A stretch of 64,000 nt of DNA from Lunularia cruciata (lineage: Eukaryota > Streptophyta > Marchantiopsida > Lunulariales > Lunulariaceae): contig OX419756.1 of NCBI GenBank assembly GCA_948567375.1, forward strand, positions 3,539,001-3,603,000, written 5' to 3'. Made by a program: the position numbers and the translations under genes. Under the pieces are notes generated by a model that was not told the origin of the DNA, searched no databases, and saw nothing but the letters and a program-made list of their open reading frames with translations. This document shows, piece after piece, positions 13,001-25,500 of this stretch; positions within the stretch are counted from its first letter, which is position 1, and every line of letters starts with the position of its first letter.

Positions 13001-13062
13001 GTAACAGGATGCAAGCTAACCTGGAGGAAAAAGTTTCAGGCCCTGATGAACTTTTCATGTGA
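7014..13062 (+). CDS. RH1: DEAD-box ATP-dependent RNA helicase, RH1 (DDX51/Dbp6-like)
   Basis: Ten exons: 7014-7673, 7781-8055, 8159-8393, 10078-10335, 10804-10961, 11286-11469, 11770-11957, 12137-12341, 12588-12693, 12947-13062. They give 794 aa in one continuous phase. Motifs in order: LFPVQMAVW (Q region), SPTGSGKT at about 350-357, [23 protein letters not shown] at about 477-482, LSATLT at about 548, [18 protein letters not shown] and [13 protein letters not shown] at about 699-711. Motif II is DETD, as I recall for plant RH1 proteins. The first 220 residues are a Lys/Arg/Glu-rich extension with several basic runs, which is nucleolar-type and absent from the short Arabidopsis protein. Dbp6/DDX51 relatives act in large ribosomal subunit assembly, so that role is inferred. 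Intron 3 (1684 bp) holds dispersed-repeat copies. The helicase core is intact. Confidence 0.93.
9292..9407 (+). repeat. Tandem pair of hairpin-type dispersed repeat copies in RH1 intron 3
   Basis: Two 58-bp units (9292-9349 and 9350-9407) each carry a GATCTCCCG...TCGAACGG core, followed by GTCTGTCCTCAT or CTTCTGCTCTCAT and a shared ATATCCAGTCCTCTC tail. The tail alone also occurs near 9116-9132. The core matches sequences near 21212, 32115, 55333 and 56106, the last two inverted. Confidence 0.7.
11012..11040 (+). repeat. Short tandem duplication in RH1 intron 5
   Basis: The motif GTTTAGAGTTCCCGGA occurs twice in immediate succession inside the intron between the DETD exon and the SAT exon. 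It is probably a slippage duplication. Confidence 0.6.
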
Positions 13063-13545
13063 TGTACTATGGTTTTCCGTGTATTTTACGGGAAACCGGA
13101 GAGTTGAGCCATAAAAAAAGGGTGCCTTGCACGAATTGAGCTTCATAAACTGTAGGAAGGAATAGGAAGAAGGTGCACCAGGTGAAGCGCAGGTCAAAAT
13201 CAACAAGAACCCTCGGACATTTACAGTTTTGGCCCCCCGTAATCATGGCTTTTGACATGTGTCACAAAGGCGGACAGCTCTTCTCTCAGAGACGAGTACA
13301 TTTAGCGGGACTTCCGAGCAAATAAGCAAAAGTGTGTAGAGCAGACATCGTCCTGCACGTTCCACAGACCTCGTAGACAAGCGGTTTATGAACCACAGAA
13401 AAAAGGACGCCGGGATTATGTTTGCGAGTAATGAGGTTCTTTTAGCGTTCTTTTAGTCTTCTTAGAAAGTACAGTTTGCCGCCCGCCCTCTTGGTTGTTC
13501 ATGCCTCCAGACTGTGAATATAAATCTTTTTCATCAAATCGAGAT

Positions 13546-13574
13546 CCTTCAGCAGGGAGCTTCCCTGCTGAAGG
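13546..13574. repeat. Near-perfect palindromic hairpin downstream of RH1
   Basis: CCTTCAGCAGGGA pairs with its complement across a central AGCT-type junction to give a 13-bp stem with almost no loop. It lies about 480 bp after the RH1 stop codon. Function unknown: possibly a 3' UTR structure or a footprint of a small inverted-repeat element. Confidence 0.6.
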
Positions 13575-13670
13575 TCTCTACCAGTGGCCATGTGTAAACT
13601 AATGCCTTGCGCTTCCTGTCGAGGGCTTCACCTTACGAGTGCTCGCGTCATGTATCCTGTGAACTTTTCC

Positions 13671-13700
13671 CTTCCCGCTGTTCCCACCGACAGCGGGAAG
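13671..13700. repeat. Perfect 11-bp stem, 8-nt loop hairpin
   Basis: CTTCCCGCTGT and ACAGCGGGAAG are exact complements separated by eight bases. It is about 100 bp beyond the preceding hairpin. Function unknown. Confidence 0.65.
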
Positions 13701-14769
13701 ATGAGGTGAGATAAATTCCCTTTGCCACAGTTTTAATTCGAGACACGGAGATCTTAACAGCTCCAAGTTAGATTCAAGGAGCATGCGTTGACGAAGGCAT
13801 TGACGAAGTGGAGGAGTTATAGCCGTGCTATGAGACTTAATAATTGGCGCCAATACCTCCAACTTCGCACATTTCTCTATGCCGAAAACACTGTTCAGAG
13901 AGTCCACTTCGAGATACTCCGCATATCAGGATTTACTTCCCCAGGAATCCGATGATAAAGACCGTTCGTCTTCAAGGTAGGGGCCCCAAGCTTCGCAAGT
14001 TGCCGTGTCAGGGCCATGAAAACGAAGCTTTGTCGCCTTCCGCACAATACGATCGTCTTCCTCGGATTACTTTGGTGTTCATCACCAGCAAGAGTGGAAG
14101 CCCGAGCGCGTTAGCAATGCCAATACTCAGGAACTTCCGTGTGGCAAAACAGTTAACAGATGAGGAGAGTAGTATGATCTTTCTTGGGGGAAGGATGTAA
14201 AAATGACTGGAAAGCCAACAAATGTAACAGGCACGGTAATTGGCAGGACGCGATATGCTAAACACGGAAGGAGCTTTGACGAGATTTGACTAGGTGTCAG
14301 AAGTACCAAAATGAGGATGTGTGGGAAGATAACGGAGAGCGGTGATGCCTTTACTGAGATACTTGGGACTTCTCTAAAGCACCACGTCCTCACAACGTTG
14401 CCAAGTATGCCGGAAGTTTACACGTCTGCCACATGTGTTCCAAAATAGAGATGACGGGGAGATTTTGATCCACATGTGGTATTAGAAGCAAATAACGGGA
14501 GACGAGAACGATTGTTGCTTATGGAATTGCTTATGTCAGCTTCCGCTGCTCCGAAAATCTTCGTGCTCATAGGAACGTGTGCAAGCGCAGTAGTAATTAA
14601 TAATCACGAAGCTGCAGTGAGCTCCATAGTGTAAATTTTATAGTTTTCTTTGCTCCGGCGATCTGATCTGCAGAACCCTGTACAGACCTGAGACTATTTC
14701 AAATTGACTTTTGAAGTTTGCCTTTTCTCGTCTTGTTCCTCGTTCGTTTCTGCACGAGGAATCTATATC

Positions 14770-14776
14770 TATATAA
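14770..14776 (+). promoter_or_regulatory. Candidate TATA box of the PES-like gene
   Basis: TATATAA lies about 150 bp before the predicted ATG, a plausible spacing for a plant promoter with a leader of about 120 nt. There is no transcript evidence. Confidence 0.4.
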
Positions 14777-14925
14777 CCTGTAAAGACATTTAGAATAAAC
14801 AGCTCGAGAGAGCGCGCAGGAGGCTGGGCTTAAATTGCAGCGTGAGCTCTTTGAAAACAAAAGATAAACGAACGGAAGTGGACTCGCTGTGTTGAAAAAC
14901 ACTGTACACATTGAAATCAACAAAG

Positions 14926-17900
14926 ATGGCGATGTCACTCGTCAGTCGCACAAGTTCGCTATTAGCTTCTCGACGTACTATGTGTCCATTTGCTGCTTCA
15001 GCTCCCACTTCTGCGAACCGTTCGTTTTCTTCTTGTGGCCTTTCATCAGCCTCGCCTGCCCCACGAACATTCTCATCCCAGGAACATCATGTAAAATATA
15101 GAATCTCTCAGCCCGGAGACTCGGTCCTATCAAATTCCTCAATGAATGGTGCTTCCAACGTCGTAAGTAGCATAATTGTTCAGGAGGAAGAGGCGGCGGT
15201 GCTGGTGCCAGTTCCTACCACGACAGGTGCAGAAGATAAATCAGACGAGGAGATCACGGAGGCGCCCTCATGTCCGCTACCAGATTTCTCGACAAGTGGA
15301 ACGAATGTGACTTTGCTGAATCCTCTAGGATTACTGCCAGAATCCATACGGGATGCCAACGAATATCGTAGGCCGCTGCTTCTCTACGTACCAGGAATGG
15401 ACTGTTCTGGGCAAGGAATCCGGTCACAGTTGAATTCACTCTTCGAGGCCGGGTCTGTTTACTGAATTCCTTTCCCGTTGTGATTCCAATTTCCATATGT
15501 TTTGTTTCGGCAGTTCGTGGTATTTCCGGGGCATGCATTGCGTGTGCAATATCTTCTTTGAGCTTCAAAGTGAAGAGCTTGGAAGAAGTTGAATACTTGA
15601 TAAGAGTGTGGACCAACCTCCTCTGTTTTTAAGGTGCTGCAGTTCGTAATACTGCTATTTGCGTACTAAATGTACAACCTTTTGGCTGATGCCCAGAGAT
15701 ACTCACAGAAGAAGAGCCAAGACAAGATGGAAGTCATTGTAGTTCGTTGTTTCTATCACCTGGTTTCTCAAGTCCCCGAAAATAGTCAGCAGAATGAAGC
15801 TCAATTTATGCCTAGGAATGTAATTGGGGTGCTCTTATCGCACAATGTTGAGGAACTGTTCTCTTTCCATATTCTCACCGGAAATATGCCAGAAATAGAT
15901 ACTGACCAAGCATACAGCTGAGTCACAGTCAGTCCAAGGGATTGTGAGAAGCGTGTTCCAGAGCAATCCGGAATGATTTGGCCACATCATTACTCCATAC
16001 ATCAGAAACAGGAATAGATTTTTACCGCAAACAAGTTTTAGTCATTGAAAGTCGAAAGGAGAAAGATCTGCTATATGTCTGATGGCTCTGCAGATGACAT
16101 GGATATAGAAAGTTACGTTGTTGAATCGTCTTAAGATGCTTGTCATTTTCCAGGTATGATATTCGATGTGTATATATACCAAGCAATGATAGATCATCGT
16201 GGCAGCAACTAGTGGATATGATTCTTCCATTGGTTCAAGAGGAGGTTCAAGGAGCGAATGGAGAAAAACGTCATCTAACTCTTCTGGGGGAATCATTTGG
16301 TGGTTGTCTCGCTTTACGACTAGCTCAAGCTGTACCATCCATCGTGTCACGTCTTGTGTTGGTAAGTCTGTTTCATCTTTAGTTGGAGTTATATTCTCAG
16401 CAGCAACTTTCAGGCTAGCTTGAGAGCTTATCCAATGGGTATTATGCAGTAGGGTGTCCTTCGGGGGGATTCTTATTTCACCTACACCTGTTGTGCCTCC
16501 TCCCATGTTTCAATGTGCTCCGGTTCTTCTTTAGCTTTGCAAGTGTAATATCTTCAGTTCTCTAGTGTGAACATATGTTTTCATCTATAGATTTATGTTT
16601 TGCTGCTCAAACATGACATGTATGACTATACTTAATGTCTCTCCTTTGAGCTGTCAAATTTCTTCAGTAACTGAATAACTTACAGAATTCCAATGGAATT
16701 GCTGCAGGTTAACCCAGCTACAAACTTCCCCAAGAACAACGTAGTAGGAGGTTTGTTGTCACAGACGGGCTTGTTAGCACTTTTCCCTGAGCCGCTGTAT
16801 GAGATTGCTCAGGTGTGCTTTATTTCTCCCTTAGAGTCGTACATGCAAAGATTTAACTAGTGCTTTTGCTTCTGTTACGTATACGCGTTTATCTCCTGTA
16901 AGCACGTATTACATACATGACTAGTAGTCTGCAGCTCGTCCTGACTAATTAAATGCGAAGTTGCCTACATCATCCTAAATAATGTCCTCCATAACTGTTA
17001 ACGGTGACGTTCTGCGCTCGTTTCAGGATATATTGTTGCCTTTGATGGTCAAGCGGAATCGTGTATCAACAGCAGGCACTGAGGACTTTCTTTCGCCTAT
17101 CGACTTTGTGCCAGCAGCATGTGCAGCATGGCGCTTATCTATGCTCAATGACAATTCAGGGATCAGTGATGATGAATTGAAAGTCGTCTCCATGCCAACT
17201 CTACTGGTTGGTAAATCTTTCCAGCATCTCAGCATCTCACCATCTCAGCATCGGTTTCTATCTCATGAGTAAAGTTCGTTTTCGCTTAAGAATGCATGTC
17301 CAGGTTTCTAAGAAGCTTTGTGTAGTACATAAGTTAAGACAGACTATGAGAATGGTGTAGGCGACAACTACCTCTAAAATAGTCAATGCAACTTGCAAAG
17401 CTACTACTTTAACGTCGCCATCGTTTCCTTGCTTCGTCCTTTGAGTGTCAAACTATCACCGAAATTCTGTCCTTAAGTCAGGCTTCCAGATTCGGTTTGA
17501 CTTCATCAATCTCAACTACCTCCAGTTCTTTGTCCAGCAACACTCTGTGATTTGATCCGGTTTTCTCGAATCTGCTTAGTTACATCGTATGTTGAAGAGA
17601 AACAGGTAACTGCCGCGAAAGATAGAATTCTTTCATCCATGGCTGAAGGTGCGCGGCTACAACGGGTACTGCCCAATGCTAAGCGAGTGGTGTTACCTGA
17701 AAGGTTCCAACTTCTGCCCTGCAGAGTAGAGAATGAATGCAGTGTAAAGGTCACCTACTTTATTGTACTTGTATCCACTTAGGAGCCCCTTCTGTAGGAG
17801 ATGTATACTGCATTCAATCTCCTTCTGGATGTCATTGTGAGTTAAGCTTTCAACTTTTGGCGTGGGTTTTTGTAGTGGGCATACGGCTCTTATTGAGGAT

Positions 17901-20900
17901 GACGTAAGTATAGCAGAACTCATGCGTGCAAATGGCTTCACTCATCCAGTTCGATCAAAGTCGTCTACTCCTTTGTCATCCAACATATCATCTCCCAGCC
18001 CTGTCGCAAGGCGAGAAGAGGCAGTTGCAGACGAGATAATGGACGAAATGGGGCGTATCTTGGAACCCTGGAGGGTAAAATGCCTCTTAATTTTTTTCAA
18101 GAAGTTTCTTATGTTGATACAGAAGTAATGAATGAGATAAATGTTGGTGTCCAGTTCTCACGTAAGTTCACAGATTTGACAAATATCAATTTGAAATCAA
18201 GTGTTGCTGCTGAACTGGAACATTTACTCTTGTTTTGCAGATCTTGACTTCACCTTACATAAGTGGATCAGAGAACCTACCATCGCCTGCCTCGGAGGTT
18301 TGCCCTCCGTGAAGTGCAGCCTCATTTTCTATCAGTTTTCTTCAGCTTCGTCAATCTGCATCTTTATTTGTAGACGTTGATAGCCCTGAGTGCACCTCAG
18401 TTCTTGAAGTCCAGCCATCATGGCGAATGCAATTACTTCAACTTATATGAAGTACGTTGTATGGAATCCCACAAAGGTTATCCGGTATTTCTCCTGTCGA
18501 GTATCGCATTCGTTCTCCAGAACGAAGGATCTGTAACCACTTTGGACATTCGCTGCTCTAGCATGCTTACAGTAGTTTTGTGTTCTTTCAAGTTTTCTGG
18601 TATTTGACTTCATAACCCGCCTTGGTCAACAACAGCCCAGACGACCTTTGCTCTTTGTCGGAAACCACACCATGTTCGGCATATACGATTCTCCGATCCT
18701 AGTCTACGAGGTGTGTACTCTTTCATCATAAAATCGAAGCAAGACAAGGGAACTAACTGGAAGTTGCTCTTGCTCAATGAGCTACAATGCGCAGGAACTT
18801 TTCTGGTTGTACAATAACATTTATTTAATTTTGATACTCTGGAACTTGCAGCTGTATCTTCGAGGCTTCCGTTGCCGAGGGTTGGCTCATCCAGGACATT
18901 GGGTTACAGGTGCTGGTGCTGTATTTGAGAGGTACTTACAAGGTCTAACAGCCAAAGATCAGATTATTTATCAAGTTTATATATTTTAATGCATCCACCT
19001 GTTAAACTTCAGCCAGGGTAAATGCTGCTGCATGTTTTCTTCCCTGCTGTAAATGAGAAAGCTGTATAGTACCTTCAGTTCGGCTTGATAACCTGCGAGT
19101 CTAGTAGAGAAACTGGTCACCACTAGTACAGCAGTGCGCCACTGCGAAAAGTTGTTGGTCTGATCATTGGTTATTGGTTTGTAGGTACGGGAATGTGAAG
19201 GCGTCGAAGTTTGCTGCTTATAAGCTCCTGAAGGTTTGTCACGTGAAGATGCTTTATCGCCTGTTGTATTAATATTCCACTTGATACTATTCCGAGTTTA
19301 CCTATATGCTTGTTAACATCAAAAGGCTGGAGAGTTCACAAGAATGTCACTTGTGCGCCGAACAGGAGGGAGAAAACGTCCTTCTATTTCCGGGAGGGGC
19401 CAGAGAAGTTTGCAAACGTAAAGTAAGTGTTTCCTTGTCAAGCTCTTCTGAGATATTACAACTATCGATTTTTCTAGAAGGAATTTAGCGCACACAGTAG
19501 TGTGAAAAGATCGATCTTGTACGACTGATTAGGGGATTCCTTATTAGTGAAAGAGAAAAAGATCCCGTGACTTTGTTGCTAGGGATATACCACGCCTCAT
19601 TATCTGGTGATGAATAGTCTCGTTTCAAGTTTGAACGCTGATATTCTCCATAAATAATTGCAAGAAACTGAATTGTGAATGAAATGCAGGGAGAGCAATA
19701 TAAGCTGCTGTGGAAACCTACAACTGATTTTGTGCGAATGGCAAGTCGACTGAATGCTATCATTGTCCCGTTCGGAGCCCTCGGGGCTGATGAAGCGTAC
19801 GTAGTAACTTCACAGGAGTACGCTATTATCCGTCATCATCATCCTGAATGGCGTAGACTTTATTCACTCAGAATCTAAATTCTGGTCCTGTTTCACGCGC
19901 AGGTATAACATCCTTTATGATGCCAATGATCTGAGGGCTTCTCCATTCTGGTCCTTGATTGAAACTGCGTACAGCAGAGTGGGTATCGATCCAGATAATG
20001 TTTATCCGATTACTTCAATTCCTGGAACAAACATACCTAGGTAAGTCTCAGTATGTTGCGGGTTAGTGCGTGGTTGTGTCCATCCACTACTCTTTCTGGA
20101 CTTCAAGAGCTGTACACTTATATTGAACTCCGTAGTCTTATATTCTAGCTCAAATTAAGAGAAGTCTATTAATTTTCATTTCCGCCGGTAAATCGTATTT
20201 TATGACAATCTTGATTATCGAATTTGTATGTTATACGCGAGGGAAACTTCAAAATTCCTGTCGTTCATCATCCTCATATAGTACAGAAGTAGGATCACGA
20301 AATCTGATGTATTGAATTCTGGCAGTTTGGTTCCGATCCCTTCTATAGAGCGTATATATTTCCATTTTGCGGAGCCCATCGACACTGCTCAACTTGCGTG
20401 TGATCTTGATGATCGGCAGCAGGTGAAAAAGACTCACATGTCGCTGTTTGTCTCATGTTTCACTGAAGCTGAAGATGTTCTTCGATTCGGATTTTAGCCA
20501 CTCCCTTGCTGAGTTCGTTTGATAGTGCCCTGCATGAGTCAATCGTATGATTAGTCTTGTGACAATCGATAACTAATGCTTCGGTCCGTCAAAAACATCA
20601 CTAAAAGTTTACATGGCTTACTGTCTAACTCCCGTTTGCTTCTTCGTGATTTGGCCGTCATCGTTGCAGTGTCAGGATTTATACAGTAAGTGCTTTTTTC
20701 CACTATATGACTTGAAATAGAAACTCGTTTACTAGACTGCGTGTTTTCTGAATGTGAAGCATTGCAAGTTCTTAGGAGACTTTGTCCGAGAAAATTTCGG
20801 ATGGATCGATACTCTGTGAGTGACAAGTATGGAAGATTCAAGCCTTCAGAGTTTCATGTGAACCTGCCTGTGGCATATATGTAAAGCTAACATGTATTGG

Positions 20901-21509
20901 TGATGTGTGATCTTGTACAGTGGAGGTCAAAGCACGAGTAGAGCAAAGCATTGAGCTTCTGAAAGAGAAACGCGCTACTGATCCAGTTAGTTTCTTCCTT
21001 CTTCACCTTCTAGTTCCTTGTTGTCTGCGTTCTTATCACGGAAACGTTGATAATTATTGTACTTGTCCTTCACAAGCCTAATACAGACTTGTAAAATTTT
21101 GCCAATACACCGGAAGCAAGCCTTCAGACATAAAGACCTCCCCATAGGCGACAGTGGAGGATATTGACCGAACTATACCAAAGAGTTAATAGATTCGGTC
21201 ATAAGGGGGTGTGGATCCCCCTTTCTCGAACGGCTTCTGCTCCCATGACTCATGCACTATACAGTAAGATTTGCTTATGCAGACTTATTACCTCTTCCAG
21301 ATTGACGTACATAGCAAGACTAAACTGTTTGTTTGTGTTATTGCCGCTATCAGGAAAGGATATTACCTATCCGTTTAGCTGCAAAACTTGGACGACTTCT
21401 GCCAGAGTTCTTTCCACGATTGCCATCAAGCCAAGGTGGACTGCGTCAACTGGGTACAGAATTGGAGAATGCTATGAGAGATGAACTAAACGGCAAGTTG
21501 AGACAGTGA
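14926..21509 (+). CDS. Phytyl ester synthase-like esterase/acyltransferase (PES1/PES2 family)
   Basis: Seventeen exons: 14926-15452, 16154-16361, 16708-16812, 17027-17206, 17606-17703, 17876-18074, 18241-18297, 18636-18710, 18852-18931, 19185-19233, 19366-19422, 19690-19796, 19903-20040, 20326-20422, 20670-20685, 20921-20985, 21354-21509 (737 aa). The N-terminus is Ser/Arg-rich, like a plastid transit peptide. An alpha/beta-hydrolase half carries nucleophile GESFGG (Ser about 223), AAKD (Asp about 346) and GHTAL (His about 375). A DGAT2-like acyltransferase half carries LFVGNH, GLAHPGHW, LLFPGGAREV and IVPFGALG. In Arabidopsis, PES1/2 esterify free phytol and make triacylglycerol in plastoglobules during senescence and nitrogen stress; the same role here is inferred. 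Exon 15 is a 16-nt microexon. The exon 4 donor reads GTTGGT, because the nearby GTAAAT breaks phase. Confidence 0.9.
21212..21246 (+). repeat. Hairpin-type dispersed repeat, copy in the last intron of the PES-like gene
   Basis: TGGATCCCCC followed by TTCTCGAACGGCTTCTGCTC, one member of the family described at 9292. It lies within the final intron (20986-21353). Confidence 0.7.
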
Positions 21510-22595
21510 GTGTGTACTTGGATAATAGCAAGAGGCGAGATGAAAATAATACGTTAGCATGAGTTAAAAAGGAATCATTGTTCATAGAGGGGACAGTGCT
21601 ATTTGTACCTTCACAACGATATATGAGATCCAACTGCACAGAGTACAATTGCGCCACCGACCCCTTTTGCACATTGAATCCAGTGATGAATAGATCATAT
21701 AAACGAGTGAGTTAGTACCATCTCATCCATCTCAACATTTTCTAGAAGTGTAAGTGGTGTGTAAACGACGAGACCACCAGATGTGACACCTTTTGCGTAC
21801 AGTTACACCAAAACAACATACAATACGTTACTGCATGAGACGATATTCAGTAGAGGCATCAACACCATCCTAGGACAAGTTGCCTCTCTTGCTATGACGC
21901 TGGGAGAAAGAAATTCTGGGTAATGAGTTGTTAGCTCGAATTGTCGAATCATTTCGGCTTCTGCTGGAAGAAACGAAGGAAAAATCACTAAAAGAAACAG
22001 TCAGCAAGCCTCTTCTAGCATGTCTCATCTAATCTAAATCGTTCCAGGTTCTTTTTCTCCACCACGGGCTCGCTGAAGCATAGAAGATATGGTAAACTGC
22101 CTTGGATTGAACTACCTTCACCCTGAAATTTAGTATTACAGTTGAAACCGTTGAAAGCTTCCAACTACTTATCTGTGGACACAATCACAGTGCACTCGCA
22201 GCCAAAAATTGCACACCATCACTAACCATGCAAGGAACATATCAGTAACTACTGTACAATATGTAGCACGGTAAAGCACGCGGTCAGCTAGTCTCGGACT
22301 GCACTTGAAATACTGTGTGACGAGTTGTGAGAGTGCTACTGACAGTATCAATGCACTTTATGAGATCTTTTAACTGTCGTCTCAAAACATTGATGGTGTC
22401 CAACATCTACGAGTGTAAAAGACATGATACTCATTCACAAAACGTAAGTAGTCATAGTAAATAACAGAATTAATAATATGCACATTTCCGACCAGGGCTG
22501 ATATATTTTCCATTTAGCCTTGCACAACATAATGGACTACACAAACACCGGAGAAGGGATGTGTAGTAGTAAGAAATAATGTACAAGGGAGCTTG
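21510..22595. other. Intergenic region between convergent 3' ends
   Basis: The PES-like gene (+) and the PPR-SMR gene (-) converge here, so this stretch holds both 3' UTRs and terminators. No coding feature, RNA gene or repeat stood out. Confidence 0.6.
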
Positions 22596-25500
22596 CTATT
22601 GGACAGATTCTGGTTCCTGCCACATTTGGATCTGACTTCTAACTAAGGTTTTCGGTAGCTTCTTTGTCAACCACGCTTCTAAAGCATCCTTCGGAACTAT
22701 CAACCTTCCGAAATTGGTAGGTTTTCGGGCCACAAAGCTAGCTGTGCGAGGCAGTTTTGTGGTAAATTTCTCCCCTGATTCCGCACCATCAACATCATCA
22801 TTCAGATCATTTTCTCCCAACATTGGATCAAATTCATCCACGAAGTGCTTTCCTTCTACATACGACTTGTTACCAAATCCATATTGCTGACTAGAATTAT
22901 TCTCTGACGTTGGCATGTTTCGCAACAACTTGCGTACAACACGGATCTCCGTCGGGCCACATTTGACTGGAAGACCGAGCTCATCTTGAAGAACATGCAT
23001 GATAGTTTGTCGAATAACAGGCACTCCTTTGTTTTCACTATGTCTTCCAACACCGGTAATGATGACAAGGTCGTCCTTTATAAGATGTCCTGCACACCGC
23101 GTCCACATTTCACACACATTAGTATTATCTAGTGTTCATCGTGCAATAAAGAACCCTAACACAAGGAAAGCAGTTGACTTTGGCAAAACAATGGATAAGC
23201 AATCCAGCATACCTTGCTTGTGACGCTCCTTAATTATTCGCAACACTGCGAGGACTGCGATTCGGGCCTCTCCCTGCATCATGGCAGGCACTAAAATAGA
23301 TTTGTAAGGACGTGTTTTCAGGCCCCTATGGTCGACCTGAACTGCTAACGTCCCAAGCGAATGAAAATGACACAGTAGCCAAATCCGATCTTATGAACTA
23401 ACCACTAGAACTAGTTGGGTGTTTCTCAAATAGATCCAAAAGAAACATTATGTCGTTTGTTCGAATACAGTCAAAACGGATAAAAGGAAAGACTCAATTA
23501 CCCTCGACAGTCCATGCAGATCAATCAATTTTGGCTCTCCACTTTGGACTTGAACATGCACTGCCACTTTCTGAAGCAACAATTGAGTGTACTCAGAAAA
23601 GCCAGCTGAAACTTCATTATTGTGTTTCTCAGCACTGGCTCGTTGATAACTTCCACCATCTTCGATAGCACCTTCTGCCCACTGTTCCAGCAGCACACGC
23701 AAGATGCCATCATTGGGCGCGTATCTACGAGGAGCAACCGGTTGGAAAGAGATTAGACAAGACGTCCAACACTAAAAGCGGGCAAAAGGACAGTGAGGGA
23801 CAAGGACAAGTAGGAAACATTGTGGAGTATTTACCCAGCATCCCGCATCTCTTCATATAGAGCAAGAGCACGCTGAACTTCGTGCAGCTTCCGGCATGTG
23901 CGTTGAGCCCTGAAGAGAGTGTTATATGTCACCTGTGAACACCAATGCATAGCAGGTTGTGAAGTTGCGTTTATCGGATACACTTCTGTATACGGAATAG
24001 AACTTCATATGTTTCTTACAGCTCATCGACGATAAGGTTTAATATTTGAACAGGCCCATCAGGCACAGTACGTGACCTTGCTGTACAGTTGCGACAAGTG
24101 TTTGCCATATTCCCCTCTGCTTCTAAGAACTTAAAAGAAGGTCAAGGGCTGAAACATAAGACCACCACAAAAAACTGAGACTACTGTACCTCAAGCTAGG
24201 AGGCTGATATTCCATGTGTATTAACGGTGACTACATGTGAAGGCTCTTCTCATCAAACAACATACAAACTACAAATATACAAAAAGTGTAAATGATAGTT
24301 GTAAATTACCTTATTTGGTCTTAAGCCGGCCTCTTTCAATTCACGGTAAAACGCGAAAGCCATGTCAGAATCTCTGGCTTCGACACATGCCTGCCGAACA
24401 GACAATTCCACTTTAGCGTCACACCAGGAACAAATATCATAGTTGATTCGAACTCAGAACTGAAACGATTAGCACAGCTTGTTAACTTTCCACATAAACA
24501 TCAAACGTTTCAGGAGCCCTTAAAACCAACCTTCTATCACATTCTATTACAGCTCGTTTAATAGCTGTTGGCAACCTCGAGAATTGACTAGGTTGACTGG
24601 TAGTTGCATATATATGACTGACCTCTAGTTTGTAAAGAAAAGAATATGCTAGCTACTTGGCAATTCAAATTCAGTAAGAGTTAATACGAGTCGTTGCCAT
24701 CTTCTTGCTTTAACTAGAATGAAGCAAGTCCTGCGATGTTGACACTTACTTTTATGATGGATGTATATGCAACCAGATCTGGCATGATGCCAACCTCTTT
24801 CATAGTCCTGAATGCCTACAAATGTTCATATGTGCCTCCGCATAAGCAAACGACGAACTCCAGACGATTTGCAATAAAAGTGAAGACATCTTCCTTTCCT
24901 GGGAAGGAGTGGTTTGATAGTATCGAGTCACTGTTGCATTGACATGAGGGAAAATCGAAAGAAAGAGATGGAGAACAATAATTATCTGCTGGGCACGTTT
25001 GCCTGGTTGTCGACAATTGCTCTTTCTCAGAGCAACGGCAATGCGAAGAGAGAACACTACACTCTAACACATAAATACGTAACTGGGCCAAAACGACGTA
25101 AACTCAAACTGGCCTGGCATTACAGGAGGATAAACTTGCAGATATCTAGGGCTTAGAGTGACAATCATCCATGATTGAGCGGGTACTAGTACAAGCCAAA
25201 TGATCCAAGGCATCCTGTAATTACTGACGGGTAATCGGACAAGCCACAAGAGTCCAGTAATACCTACTTTGATGGCCTCTTCCAAATAGCCTTTGCTTCC
25301 GTATGCATCGATTAGAGTTGACCAGCTTGTTCGATCAGGCGTTAGCTTGGCCATGACGATATTATCCATAATCTCTTTGACCAGCTTGGGCTCCTGATCA
25401 CAAGCTTTCATCAAGGTATTGTAAGTCACTAAATTAGGCTTTGTGTGGTAAGAAATTGTGGAACTCAGCCTTAAGTCCACGTCTGGTGTTTTCTCCTCCA

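Larger units (their letters stand above)
13063..14925. other. Intergenic region between RH1 and the PES-like gene
   Basis: It holds the RH1 3' flank, two strong hairpins (listed separately) and the PES-like promoter. A TATATAA lies at 14770-14776. Open frames at 13599-14393 lack recognisable domains and codon coherence. No gene was called. Confidence 0.6.

Noticed and set aside
17211-17216. GTAAAT as the donor of PES-like exon 4
   Set aside because: It would leave a phase-1 end that cannot join the exon starting at 17606, whereas the GTTGGT 4 nt upstream keeps the frame and the homologous LL-VTAAKD reading.
18374-18607. Open frame between PES-like exons 7 and 8 as an extra exon
   Set aside because: Translation does not resemble the family, and joining 18297 to 18636 directly gives a continuous, homologous sequence.
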